64,000 nt of DNA from Sva-07 sp963716235 (lineage in GTDB: Bacteria > Actinomycetota > Acidimicrobiia > Acidimicrobiales > Ilumatobacteraceae). The stretch spans positions 186,001 to 250,000 of the forward strand of contig CAVQTE010000030.1 of assembly GCA_963716235.1 (NCBI GenBank). The letters are read 5' to 3'. Of the stretch, positions 1 to 8,470 are shown in pieces. The stretch's first letter is position 1, and each line of letters begins with the position of its first letter. The notes below the pieces were generated by a model that was not told the DNA's origin, did no database searches, and saw nothing but the letters and a program-made list of their open reading frames with translations. Position numbers and translations under genes: made by a program.

Positions 1-838
1 GGATGACGTAGAAGAGCCGCTGGGTGTCGTCGAAGAACGCCAGCACCCGATGATGGTCGTGCGTCGTCAATCGGGGAACGACGAGGTGGATGCCCTTCGA
101 GTACACGATGCGATGGTTGCTGCGTACGCCCCATTCCTCGTTCAGCTCGTCGACGAACGGACCGGCGGCGTTGACGATCGTGGTGGCCGTCACCGTGAAC
201 TCGTTGCCGCGGTCGACGTCGCGGACCGTCGCCACCCAGCGCCCGTCGACCCGCTCGGCCGAAACGAGTTCGACGTAGTTGGCCGCGGCGGCGCCCGCTT
301 CGATCGCAGCCCGCACGAACGAGAAGACGAAACGTGCGTCGTTGTCGACCAGGATGCCGTCGTAGTACTCGATTCCACCGGCGACGCTCGCCGTGTCGAC
401 AGCGGGCTCCTCGCGCTCGATCTTCGCCGACGACAGCAGACGCGGCGGTTTGGTGCCGAACTGTCCGATGATCCAGTAGCCGAGCGCCCCGAGCCCGGCA
501 AACCACGGCCTGTACGGCGCAGACGTGTCGAGGGCCGCGTAGAACCCGATCTGGCGGATGTTGGCCGGATAAGCCCGCATCAGCCGATTGCGCGATCGAC
601 ACAACTTGAACACGAGCCACAGCTCGTAGTTCTCCAGATACTTGAAGCCGCCCCACACCAGGTTCGACGACGCCTGGCTGGTGAAGCTGGCGAAGTCACC
701 GCGGTCGATCAGTGCGACCGATGCCCCCCGGCCGGCGAGCGACGCCGCGGCAACGGCACCGTTGATACCCCCACCGATGACGAGTGTGTCGAAGTGCTCG
801 TGGCGAAGGCGCTGGAGGTGACGATCACGCAGACTCAT
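1..838 (-). CDS. glpD: FAD-dependent glycerol-3-phosphate dehydrogenase, N-terminal part (runs off the window)
   Basis: Translating the minus strand from the ATG at 838 gives an open frame to the window edge, about 279 residues of a protein that is normally about 550. Near the N-terminus it has the FAD-binding Rossmann motif GGGINGAVAAASLAGRG, followed by the family signature SSNLVWGGFKYLE and later TTIVNAAGPFVDEL. These features fit respiratory glycerol-3-phosphate dehydrogenase, which oxidises glycerol 3-phosphate to dihydroxyacetone phosphate at the membrane and passes electrons to quinone. The C-terminal half is outside the window. Three 14-nt direct repeats lie just upstream of the start and may be a control site. 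Confidence 0.9.
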   Translation of the reverse strand, partial: MSLRDRHLQRLRHEHFDTLVIGGGINGAVAAASLAGRGASVALIDRGDFASFTSQASSNLVWGGFKYLENYELWLVFKLCRSRNRLMRAYPANIRQIGFYAALDTSAPYRPWFAGLGALGYWIIGQFGTKPPRLLSSAKIEREEPAVDTASVAGGIEYYDGILVDNDARFVFSFVRAAIEAGAAAANYVELVSAERVDGRWVATVRDVDRGNEFTVTATTIVNAAGPFVDELNEEWGVRSNHRIVYSKGIHLVVPRLTTHDHHRVLAFFDDTQRLFYVI

Positions 839-851
839 GGGCGATCGCCGG

Positions 852-889
852 GTCACGATCATGACGTCACGATCACGAAGTCACGATCA
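852..889. repeat. Three 14-nt-spaced copies of GTCACGATCA upstream of glpD
   Basis: GTCACGATCA occurs at 852-861, 866-875 and 880-889 with a constant 14-nt period. The copies start 13 nt upstream of the glpD ATG and run over the end of the rhomboid gene. Such an iterated array next to a start codon may be a regulator site, but no regulator gene is visible here. Confidence 0.6.
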
Positions 890-1896
890 GGACGGAGGCG
901 ATCACGCTGAACGCGCCGACGGCAACCGGGGTGGCGTACGACGCCCATCTCGGAAAGCTCCGGTACGGCGGGGCGAGCATCACCAGGCCGCAGATCGAGC
1001 CGGCGATGATTCCGCCGACGTGGCCTCCGATGGAGATACCGGGGATCGCGAACGTGATGAACAAGTTGAGGATGAGGGTGGTGCCGATCCCGGTCGTGAA
1101 CGGGTTGACCCCCCGTCTCCACAGCCCGACCGTTGCGGCCGCCAACAGCCCGAACACCGCACCGGATGCGCCGGCAGTGATGCCGGCACCTCCGATCACG
1201 ATGACGCCGAGCGAACCACCCAGTAGCGCCGCCATGTACAGCAGCAGGAATTGCACTCGGCCGAGCGCCGGTTCCAGCATCCGGCCGAGTGCGTAGAGGA
1301 AGTACATGTTGAACGCCAGGTGGATGACGCCGAAGTGCATGAACCCCGACGTGACGAGTCGATACCACCCATCCGGCTCGGTGATGAACAGGCCATCGGC
1401 GCTCTGCCAGGCGATCTGCTGGGCGAGCACGTCGCGGCTGAGGCCCAACATCAAGTGGGCATCGGTGACGCTCCCCGTCATCGCACCGGGGTCGCGGGTG
1501 AACGAGCAGCACGCCGATGAAGATCGCCACGTTGATGCCGATCAACGTCATCGTCATCAGGAGCGGTTGGCGCGCCGACCAGAACCGTGCACGGGTCGAC
1601 ACATCGGGTCGGCTGGCCTTGGCGCAGCTGAGGCAGTGACTGCCGACCGTGGCCTGGACGAGACACGATTCGCAGGCCGGGTTCCCACATCGGGTGCATC
1701 GACGTCCGGCTGGGCGATCGGGATGGCGGTAGCACGTGGTCGTCGGAGCCGACGGCGGTGGAACCGGCAGAGGTCCCGAGGGACCGGTGGCTCCCATGGC
1801 CGATGCGGGTCCATGCGACGGGGGCCCCGAAGCGCCGGACGAGCCTGGTGGGGGCGGCGGCGGCAACGGCACGTCGATCAGGGTATCGACCAACAC
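873..1896 (-). pseudogene. Rhomboid-family intramembrane serine protease with N-terminal zinc-ribbon, frame-broken
   Basis: The N-terminal part has a proline-rich leader, a Cys/His cluster (CYRHP, CTRCG, CESC, CLSC) resembling a B-box-type zinc-binding domain, and a first membrane helix ending near LLVHP. The remainder, with five or so further helices, is in the next frame from about 1481 to 873. It carries the rhomboid catalytic serine in GASGAVFG and the histidine in GGHVGG. One extra base between about 1482 and 1510 (C-runs are present) separates the two halves; removing it gives a normal rhomboid. The start is uncertain; GTG at 1896 or 1872 is possible just downstream of the GGDEF gene. 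Either a sequencing indel or a recent mutation. Confidence 0.75.
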
Positions 1897-1955
1897 GGCG
1901 ATGGGGCAGGCGGCACGGCGACGGGGCAGGCGATGCCTCGTCCGTGTCGAGCGGG

Positions 1956-3704
1956 TCAGAACGGGGTCGTCGTGACGAGTTCGTCCGCACTGCCCACGGG
2001 AGCGAGGAGATTGCCCTGGACGGCATCGCAGCCTGCCGCTCGAAGGTGGCGGAGCTGGTCGACGTCGTTGACACGCTGGGCGACGACGCGCATCCCCAAT
2101 GCATGGGCGAGCAGCACCACCGCACGAACCAGGCGCGTGTCGGTGTCGGACGAACCGTTGGAGAGGCCGAAGACCCCGTCGAGCTTCAAGATGTCGGCAC
2201 CGATGTCGGTGAGCACCGAGAGCGTGTTCGCGCCGGTACCGAAGTTGTCGATGGCGGTGCGCACGCCGAGCCGCCGGAGCGCCTGCACCGATCGGTCGAC
2301 GTCGACGCTGCGTCCGAGCAATGCAGTTTCGCGTGCCTCGAGCACGAGCTGTTCGGGGCGCACGCCATGACTCTTCAACGTGGCCATCACGAAGTTGACG
2401 AAGGTACTGCTCGCCAACTGGACCCTCGACACGTTCACGTGGACAGCGAAGTCGTCGCCGATGATGCCGCGCTCGGTCCAGAGCCTCGTCTCGAGGAGGG
2501 CCTGGTCGAGGACGAACTCGCCGAGCTGCGCGATCGATCCGGCCTCCTCGGCGATCGAGATGAACGCGCTCGGATCGATCCAGCCGCGCTCGGGATGTTC
2601 CCAACGAACCAGGGCCTCGGCGCCGACCGCCTGATGTGTGACGGTCGAGAACATCGGTTGGTATTCGATCGTCAGACGTCGGTCGGTGATCGCTCGCGCC
2701 AACTCGGAGGCCAGCTCGGCACGCTCGCGTGCCGCCGAGTGCATTTCGGCGGTGAAGAGCACGCTACGCCCGCGCCCTGCGCTCTTCGCCTCGTACATCG
2801 CGGTGTCGGCATTGCTGATCAGCGTCGACGCCGCCGACGTGTCGTTGTCGGAGAGCAGCTCGTCATTGGACAGGGCGACGCCGATGCTCACCGACAAGGG
2901 AACGTCGAGTTGCCGGAGTCGGAGATTCCCGGTCAGTGCCCGCCGGGCACGTTCGGCGAGACCGAGCGCCTCGGAGGCACTGGCCAGATTCGCGCAGACC
3001 ACCAGGAACTCGTCGCCGCCGATGCGGGCCACGCTGTCCTGCGGGCGGATCGAGTCGGACAGGCGCTGCGCCGCCGAGATGAGCAGGCGGTCGCCGATCT
3101 GATGGCCGAGCGCGTCGTTGACGTGCTTGAGCCGGTCGAAGTCGACGAAGATCGCGGCCACGTGGCCCGGTCGCCCACGTTGATCCGCCAATGCATGGGC
3201 GAGTGTCGCGAGGATCTGGCGTCGGTTGGCGAGCCCCGTGAGCGAGTCGTGCGTGGCACGGTGGCGCAGATTTGCTGCAGTGCTCCGCGAGATCGTGACG
3301 TCGTGTGCTGCCATGCCGATGAATCCGCCGCCGTCGAACGCAGTGTCGTGCCGTGTGGCCAGGGTTGCTCGGAAGATCCGGTGCTCTCCGGTGGGGTCGA
3401 TGTAGTCGATGTCGCCCTGCCAGATGCCATCGGTCGTGCCGTTGACGAGACGACGGGGCGCGTGGTCGAGCATCGATCGAAGGACGGCGCGACTCGCCGA
3501 TCCGACGGTCATCGCAGTGACGGATTCAGCGCCGAGGAGCTCCAAGGCGGTCTCGTTCGCCGACAGCACCTCACCGTCGAGATCCAGCACGACGGCAGCA
3601 GTACGGTCGGCATCGAGGAGTTCACGGATTGCGAGCGGTAGAGACGCAGCAAACTGAACTGTCTCGGGGTGGACCGCCTGGTTGTCGCTGTTGCCCTCTG
3701 GCAC
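1956..3704 (-). CDS. PAS-GGDEF-EAL cyclic-di-GMP protein with a degenerate EAL domain
   Basis: A 582-residue cytosolic protein starting at GTG. Residues about 25-140 form a PAS-like sensor, about 150-315 a GGDEF domain with an intact GGDEF active site (229-233), and about 325-575 an EAL domain. The GGDEF part should make c-di-GMP. The EAL part keeps EAL (363-365) and the Asn of HVNVSR, but DDFGTG has become DNFGTG (486-491) and the catalytic-loop sequence AEGVET has become AQRVND (542-547), losing the glutamate needed for phosphodiester hydrolysis. I infer a cyclase whose EAL half is inactive or binds ligand only. Clear promoter not seen. Confidence 0.92.
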   Translation of the reverse strand: MPEGNSDNQAVHPETVQFAASLPLAIRELLDADRTAAVVLDLDGEVLSANETALELLGAESVTAMTVGSASRAVLRSMLDHAPRRLVNGTTDGIWQGDIDYIDPTGEHRIFRATLATRHDTAFDGGGFIGMAAHDVTISRSTAANLRHRATHDSLTGLANRRQILATLAHALADQRGRPGHVAAIFVDFDRLKHVNDALGHQIGDRLLISAAQRLSDSIRPQDSVARIGGDEFLVVCANLASASEALGLAERARRALTGNLRLRQLDVPLSVSIGVALSNDELLSDNDTSAASTLISNADTAMYEAKSAGRGRSVLFTAEMHSAARERAELASELARAITDRRLTIEYQPMFSTVTHQAVGAEALVRWEHPERGWIDPSAFISIAEEAGSIAQLGEFVLDQALLETRLWTERGIIGDDFAVHVNVSRVQLASSTFVNFVMATLKSHGVRPEQLVLEARETALLGRSVDVDRSVQALRRLGVRTAIDNFGTGANTLSVLTDIGADILKLDGVFGLSNGSSDTDTRLVRAVVLLAHALGMRVVAQRVNDVDQLRHLRAAGCDAVQGNLLAPVGSADELVTTTPF

Positions 3705-3746
3705 AACGTGCTCGCTTTCGTTCGATGTCGATCCCGGACGCGCCGG

Positions 3747-4428
3747 TCAGCGCTGATAGGTCCCGTTCAGGTCGGTCGACCTGATCGTGGCCTGCGCAAT
3801 GGCCTCCAAGAACTCGGTTGCGAGTGTTCCATCGGCAAGTTGGAGCGAAGTATTGAGCGCGTATGCAGTGAAGCGGTACAAATGTGCGTCATCGCCGGGT
3901 GGTGGACACGGGCCACCGTAGCCGACATCGCCGAAGAAGTTGAGGGCCTGGGTGGCTCCGTCGGGGACGTCGCCTTCGGCCAGCGCGATCTCGTTCGGGT
4001 CCAGCCCCGCAATGACCCAGTGGACGAACGGCTGGCCGTCGCTCACCGCAGCATCGTCGACCATGGTGATGGCGATCTCGACGGTGCCCTCGGGCACGCC
4101 GCCCCAACTGAGCGGCGGTGCGATGTCGAGGCCGTCACAGGTGTATCGATCGCCGATCGTCGCACCGCTCGAGCCATGGCGCCGTCATCGTGAACGTCTC
4201 GACGTTTCCCGCGTCGGAGATTGCCACGGTGACGGTCGGCTCCGCGCCGCCGAGGTCGTCGAGCAGCGAGCTGTCGGTCACGTCGGTGGTCGGGGTGGGC
4301 GCCGGATAGTCGGCGGGGTCGTAGGGCTGGAGCTGTTTGCCGTCACCGGTGTCGCACCCGGCGGCGAGCATCGCCACTGCAATGGCGGCAGCGACCGCAG
4401 ACAGTCGTTGTGCGGTGTGCCGTCTCAC
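3747..4428 (-). pseudogene. PEBP/YbhB-family (Raf-kinase-inhibitor-like) lipoprotein, frame-broken
   Basis: The start GTG at 4428 opens a lipoprotein signal peptide ending in the lipobox LAAGC. A short acidic Thr/Pro linker follows, then the beginning of a PEBP fold (FTMTAP). The frame then breaks at about 4165-4180 by one extra base, and the fold resumes in the next frame with GDRYTCDG, APPLSW, the ligand-site region PFVHWVIAG and a C-terminal GPCPPPGDDAHLYRF. The hallmarks of the YbhB/YbcL family are present on both sides, so a single-base indel is the only defect. The function of bacterial PEBP proteins is poorly defined. Divergent from mca. Confidence 0.75.
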
Positions 4429-4441
4429 CCGCCGGAGCGTA
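4429..4441 (-). promoter_or_regulatory. Leaderless -10 box (TACGCT) of the PEBP lipoprotein gene
   Basis: TACGCT at 4441-4436 on the minus strand is followed by 7 nt and then the GTG start at 4428. Confidence 0.55.
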
Positions 4442-4501
4442 TGCCCGGAGAGGTTGCTCGCGCATGGTCGTCTCGTCGGGCATCGTCGACTCGACGACCG
4501 G

Positions 4502-4514
4502 TAGCCTCCCCCGG
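4502..4514 (+). promoter_or_regulatory. Leaderless -10 box (TAGCCT) of mca
   Basis: TAGCCT at 4502-4507, 7 nt, then the GTG at 4515. This supports GTG 4515 over the in-frame upstream codons, which do not resemble the family. Confidence 0.6.
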
Positions 4515-5423
4515 GTGACCGAACGCCTGACGCTGTTGACCGTTCACGCCCATCCCGACGACGAGGCGTCGAAAGGCGCGCCGACGTTCGCGAAGTACCA
4601 CGAGGAGGGTGTCCACACGGTTCTGGTCTGTTGCACCGGTGGCGAGGAGGGCGACCTGCAGAACCCGTCGCTGCGCGAACCGGGCCAGCCGTTCAATGGT
4701 CTCACTCCCGACGAGGAACGGGCGCTCGTGGCCTCGATGCGTGAGGCTGAATTGGCGGCGTCGGCGGCGATCATCGGCTTCGACGTGGTCGAGATGCTCG
4801 GCTATCGCGATTCGGGAATGGCCGACACCGATCCGAACGGCCATCCCGACTGTTTCCATCAGGCCGACATCGACGAGGCCACCGGCCGGCTCGTGGCGAT
4901 CATCCGCCGTGAGCGGGCGCAGGTGATCATCACCTACGGCGACGACCAGGCCGGCTATCCGCATCCCGATCATCTCCGGGTGCACGACATCTCCGTGTTG
5001 GCGTTCGAGCGTGCAGGAGATCCCGACTGGTACCCCGACCTGGGTGATCCCTTTGCCCCGTCGAAGCTCTACTACTCGGTCTGGTCGAAGGCTCGCATGG
5101 TGGCGATCCACGAGATGATCCTTCGCTCGAAGGGCGAGTCGCCGTTCGAGCAGGAGTGGCTCGACCGCCCCGGACAGGACCATCGCATCACCACGCGGAT
5201 CGACATCACCGGGTACATGTACGCCCGTACCGGTTCGCTTCGTGCGCATGCCACCCAGGTCGACCCGAACGCGCCGTGGTGGTTCGGCGTCGACGACGAC
5301 CAGATGACCGAGGCCTACCCGTGGGAGGACTGGATACTGGCTCGCTCGCTCGTAGGGTCGATCCCCGTCGGCGATGGCGAGCGTGATCTGTTCGCGGGAG
5401 TGCGTGAGCGGGTGGCCAAGTGA
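4515..5423 (+). CDS. mca: Mycothiol S-conjugate amidase
   Basis: About 302 residues from GTG 4515. The metal-binding motif of the LmbE/PIG-L deacetylase family is at the N-terminus (VHAHPDDE), with the third ligand in YPHPDHLRVHD. The GGEEGDLQNP region and the C-terminal WWFGVDDD stretch are typical of Mca and distinguish it from the related MshB deacetylase. Mca cleaves the glucosaminyl amide bond of mycothiol conjugates, releasing a mercapturic acid for export and recycling GlcN-inositol. Mycothiol is confined to Actinomycetota, so this gene supports the taxonomic placement. It overlaps the next small gene by 4 bp (GTGA), indicating translational coupling. Confidence 0.93.
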   Translation: MTERLTLLTVHAHPDDEASKGAPTFAKYHEEGVHTVLVCCTGGEEGDLQNPSLREPGQPFNGLTPDEERALVASMREAELAASAAIIGFDVVEMLGYRDSGMADTDPNGHPDCFHQADIDEATGRLVAIIRRERAQVIITYGDDQAGYPHPDHLRVHDISVLAFERAGDPDWYPDLGDPFAPSKLYYSVWSKARMVAIHEMILRSKGESPFEQEWLDRPGQDHRITTRIDITGYMYARTGSLRAHATQVDPNAPWWFGVDDDQMTEAYPWEDWILARSLVGSIPVGDGERDLFAGVRERVAK

Positions 5424-5656
5424 GTGTGCAGTACCGCGTCGTGGTCGCGAAGAAGGACGAACGCGTCGATGGTCCCGACGACGCCGACGTGGTGGTCACG
5501 GTGGGGCTCATCGATGCCGCTGCCGACGATTTCGATCCGACCGTGGCCTACATGCGCGGCGCGCTCAAGGCGTCGGGTCATACGGGCATCGTCCTCGACC
5601 AGTTGAAGTCGGGCGCCGCAGCCACCGCGATCGCCGCCCTCGTCGCCCAACCCTGA
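5420..5656 (+). CDS. Small conserved-looking protein coupled to mca (78 aa)
   Basis: The GTG start lies in the GTGA that ends mca. The 78-residue product is soluble and acidic in the middle (DGPDDADVVV), with a mixed alpha/beta look and no transmembrane segment or cysteine. I do not recognise a family. The 4-bp overlap suggests co-translation with Mca and perhaps a role in the same thiol-detoxification step, but nothing in the sequence shows a reaction. Confidence 0.7.
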   Translation: MSVQYRVVVAKKDERVDGPDDADVVVTVGLIDAAADDFDPTVAYMRGALKASGHTGIVLDQLKSGAAATAIAALVAQP

Positions 5657-5709
5657 CGCTCACCGGCGTCACACGGCGCCGGGTCGAACGTCACGTTTCG
5701 ACCGCAGGT

Positions 5710-6555
5710 TCAGTCGGTCGAGCGCATGGCGTCGCGAAGGTCGCGGTAGCCGATCAGCGTGGCGCCGCTCGACGTGAGTCGATCTCTCAATTCGTCGCCG
5801 GTGACCAGTTCGAGGTCGTCGATCCAGCCTTGCGTGTACGCGCCGAGTGCTCGCACCTCCGGGGTGTCGATGGCTGGTTGGACATGGATCTCGGTGACAC
5901 CGGGCTGGAGATCGTCGATGGCGCTGAAGACCCGCTCGGCGCTTCCGGCGCGCCAGTCGTGATCGAAATGGTCGGGGAACACAACACCTTCCTCTGCGGC
6001 GAGGCGCCGGAAGGGGAAGCCGGCCTGCTCGGCCGTGATCGTCGACGGGAGCCGGACGGGCAGGACGAACTCGACGGCCAGTTCGAGATACACATCGAAG
6101 AACTCCGGGCGCAGCGTGATGGCGGTCAGGTGCGGGGCGAGATGGGTCACGTCGAGCCCCCAGGCGACGGCGCGCTCGATCTGGGCACGCAACTCTCGCA
6201 GTACCTCGGCCGGATCGGCATGTTCCCAGAGGTCCTCGAGCGATCGGGGGAAGCCACCCTCACCCGACTGCAGCGACGGGGCGTGGGTGATCGGGCCCCA
6301 GCGGTAGCACTCGTGTTCGGCGTTGAGGGTGAGGTGGACGCCGATGTCGTCGGTGGGAAGTGCGGTGCGGGCGGCATGACCGGCCCATGGGGCCGGCACC
6401 ATGATGGACGCGCATGTCGCGACCCCGTCGTGCAGCGCTTCGAAGACTCCGACATTGGCGGCATGGCACGATCCGAGGTCGTCGCAGGAGATGATCACCA
6501 GACGATCGTCGGGCCGGTGCCCGAGACGTTCGGCGAGGGAGATCTCATCGGTCAC
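5710..6555 (-). CDS. ChbG/HpnK (YdjC-like) carbohydrate deacetylase
   Basis: 281 residues from GTG 6555. The fold signature of the YdjC/ChbG family is visible: LVIISCDDLGSCHAANVG at residues about 18-35 (metal-binding Asp pair), DIGVHLTLNAE (His ligand) and HLAPHLTAI. Family members are metal-dependent deacetylases acting on chitooligosaccharides or on N-acetylated lipid-sugar head groups such as hopanoids. The substrate here cannot be told. Convergent with the mca operon and preceded by its own leaderless box. Confidence 0.85.
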   Translation of the reverse strand: MTDEISLAERLGHRPDDRLVIISCDDLGSCHAANVGVFEALHDGVATCASIMVPAPWAGHAARTALPTDDIGVHLTLNAEHECYRWGPITHAPSLQSGEGGFPRSLEDLWEHADPAEVLRELRAQIERAVAWGLDVTHLAPHLTAITLRPEFFDVYLELAVEFVLPVRLPSTITAEQAGFPFRRLAAEEGVVFPDHFDHDWRAGSAERVFSAIDDLQPGVTEIHVQPAIDTPEVRALGAYTQGWIDDLELVTGDELRDRLTSSGATLIGYRDLRDAMRSTD

Positions 6556-6568
6556 CGCGGCGACGCTA
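6556..6568 (-). promoter_or_regulatory. Leaderless -10 box (TAGCGT) of the ChbG-like gene
   Basis: TAGCGT at 6568-6563, 7 nt, then GTG at 6555. Confidence 0.6.
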
Positions 6569-6576
6569 CCGGACGG

Positions 6577-7074
6577 TCAGGGCGAGCAGGTCGTCCAGAG
6601 GCCGAGCCCGGCGGCCTCCGCGTCACTCGCCGCCTCGGCGAAGTCGCGGGCGAACGTGGAGTTGGGTTCGATCGTCAACGGTGTTGCGTAGCCCTGCCTG
6701 ATGATCTCCATGTTGACGAACGTGTCGGTGCTGCGATCGGTGAGCAGGTGGACATAGCCGAGCAGTCGGCCGTAGTCGTCGCGTCCGACGACGTCACGTT
6801 CGATCCGCACCGTGGATCCGACCGGGAGGAGCGAGGTGGTGAATGCGCTCGCCTCGGGTCCGTAGCACTCGATCGGAGCGTTCGGTTTCTTCGTCTCGGG
6901 TGTGTCGATGCCGATCAGTCGCACACGTTCGTTTCGTCCGCCGATCTGCACGTCGATCGTGTCGCCGTCGACCACGTGCGTGATCGTCGCCGTGCCGTCG
7001 TTCGGTGTGCGGTCAGCCCCGGTGCAGCCTCCGACGATGGCAAGCACACAGCACACTGCTCCGAGATGGCGCAC
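6577..7074 (-). CDS. Secreted thermonuclease-like (SNase) lipoprotein
   Basis: 165 residues. The N-terminus is a lipoprotein signal with the lipobox IVGGC at about 14-18. The rest is a staphylococcal-nuclease fold: THVVDGDTIDV, the catalytic Arg and Glu in RLIGIDTPE, and the second Arg in DDYGRLLGYV. It should be a Ca2+-dependent nuclease tethered outside the membrane, perhaps for nutrient scavenging. GTG start. The hexamer TAGAAC (7086-7081) lies 6 nt upstream, a weak match to the leaderless box seen elsewhere. Confidence 0.88.
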   Translation of the reverse strand: MRHLGAVCCVLAIVGGCTGADRTPNDGTATITHVVDGDTIDVQIGGRNERVRLIGIDTPETKKPNAPIECYGPEASAFTTSLLPVGSTVRIERDVVGRDDYGRLLGYVHLLTDRSTDTFVNMEIIRQGYATPLTIEPNSTFARDFAEAASDAEAAGLGLWTTCSP

Positions 7075-7119
7075 CTGGCTGTTCTATCCGCACCAGCGTG
7101 CGCGCCCCCCACCTCCATG

Positions 7120-7167
7120 TTTGCGTGACACTTCGGTTGGGGCGTCCCAATGGAACTGCGACGCAAA
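7120..7167. repeat. 48-nt palindromic repeat, family 1, copy A
   Basis: Terminal arms TTTGCGT (7120-7126) and ACGCAAA (7161-7167) enclose a second imperfect stem, TTCGGTTGGG against CCCAATGGAA. Two further copies of exactly the same length are at 38492-38539 and 61797-61844. This copy lies between the thiolase stop and the nuclease start. Confidence 0.8.
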
Positions 7168-7190
7168 TCGGAATTGGGGGGGGGCGCCGG

Positions 7191-8369
7191 TCAGAGGCGT
7201 TCGATGATGGTGCCGGTGCCGATGCCACCGCCGCAGCACATCGACACGAGGCCGTAGCGCCCGCCGGTGCGCTCGAGTTCCCACAGGGTCTTGGTGAGCA
7301 GGAACGCACCCGTGCCACCGAGCGGATGGCCGAGAGCGATCGCACCGCCGTTCGGGTTGGTCTTGGCGAGATCGGCACCGACCTCCTTCGCCCAGGCGAG
7401 CACCACCGAGGCGAACGCCTCGTTGATCTCGAACACGTCGATGTCGTCGATCGACAGCCCGGTGCGCCCCAGCAGGTGCTGGGTTGCGTCGATGGGCCCG
7501 GTGAGCATCAGCACCGGATCGGTCCCCACCAGGCACGTGTCGACGATGCGCGCCTTCGGTGTGAGGCCCAGCGCACTCGCCTTGTCCTCGGTCATCATCA
7601 TCACGGCGGCGGCACCATCGGAGATCTGCGAGGAGTTGCCCGCCGTATGGACGCCGTTCTCGCGAGCAACCGGCTTGAGCGACGCCAACTTCTCGAGCGT
7701 GGTCTCACGGAGCCCTTCGTCGCGCGCCACCGTGTGCGTCGTGCCGGTGAGGTTGCCCTCCTCGTCGATGTCGGGAGCCTCGACGGTGACGTACTGGCCG
7801 GCGAATCGATCCTCGGCCCACGCCTGCGCAGCGCGCTGCTGCGAGGCGAATCCGAAGGCATCTGTGTCGTTGCGGGTGACGCCCCACTTGTCGGCGATGC
7901 GCTCGGCGCCCTCGAACTGCGAGGTCATCTCGTAGTGCTCGAAATAGGTCTTGGGCACCGGGGTGCCGAGTCCGAGCGCCTTGCCCCCGGCGCTGCCGAT
8001 CGGGATCCGGCTCATCGACTCGACGCCGCATGCGACGGCCACGTCGACCACACCGGCGCCGACGAGCGCCGAGGCGAGGTTCGTGGCCTGCTGGCTCGAT
8101 CCGCACTGAGTGTCGACCGTGGTCGCCGCCACCGTCAATGGCAGTCCGGCCGACAACCATGCGTTGCGGGCGATGTTGAAGGTCTGCTCTCCGACCTGGC
8201 TGACGCAGCCGCCGACGACCTGGCCGACCTCGCTCGGGTCGATCCCCGTGCGATCGATGATCGCCCGCTGAACCGTGGCGAGCACCTCGGCGGGGTGCAT
8301 GGTGGACAGGCCGCCGCCGCGCTTCCCGATGGGAGTGCGGACGGCATCGACGATCACGACATCAGACAT
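7191..8369 (-). CDS. Thiolase (acetyl-CoA acyltransferase)
   Basis: 392 residues from ATG 8369, a normal length for thiolase. The nucleophilic cysteine is in DTQCGSSQQ (C89), the base histidine in GHPLGGTGA, and the second cysteine in SMCCGGGIGTG near the C-terminus; NEAFA is also present. It condenses or cleaves acyl-CoA with CoA, as in beta-oxidation. No hydratase or dehydrogenase partner is adjacent, so the substrate is open. The start is set by a leaderless box; an in-frame upstream ATG would add 25 residues that do not look like thiolase. Confidence 0.92.
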   Translation of the reverse strand: MSDVVIVDAVRTPIGKRGGGLSTMHPAEVLATVQRAIIDRTGIDPSEVGQVVGGCVSQVGEQTFNIARNAWLSAGLPLTVAATTVDTQCGSSQQATNLASALVGAGVVDVAVACGVESMSRIPIGSAGGKALGLGTPVPKTYFEHYEMTSQFEGAERIADKWGVTRNDTDAFGFASQQRAAQAWAEDRFAGQYVTVEAPDIDEEGNLTGTTHTVARDEGLRETTLEKLASLKPVARENGVHTAGNSSQISDGAAAVMMMTEDKASALGLTPKARIVDTCLVGTDPVLMLTGPIDATQHLLGRTGLSIDDIDVFEINEAFASVVLAWAKEVGADLAKTNPNGGAIALGHPLGGTGAFLLTKTLWELERTGGRYGLVSMCCGGGIGTGTIIERL

Positions 8370-8382
8370 GTCGCCGACGATA
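8370..8382 (-). promoter_or_regulatory. Leaderless -10 box (TATCGT) of the thiolase gene
   Basis: TATCGT at 8382-8377, 7 nt, then ATG at 8369. It decides the start codon. Confidence 0.6.
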
Positions 8383-8413
8383 GTTCGCCCCCCGCCTCTA
8401 CCTTCAGCCGAGT

Positions 8414-8452
8414 TGTGAGCGATCCACGCGCCAGCTGCGCTCATTGCTCACA
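8414..8452. repeat. 39-nt palindromic repeat, family 2, copy A
   Basis: Arms TGTGAGCGAT (8414-8423) and ATTGCTCACA (8443-8452) with a smaller inner stem ACGC/GCGC. A second 39-nt copy is at 30676-30714. It sits between the NudC stop and the thiolase promoter and could act as a terminator for nudC. Confidence 0.75.
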
Positions 8453-8470
8453 GCTGGGAGTGGGGCGTCG

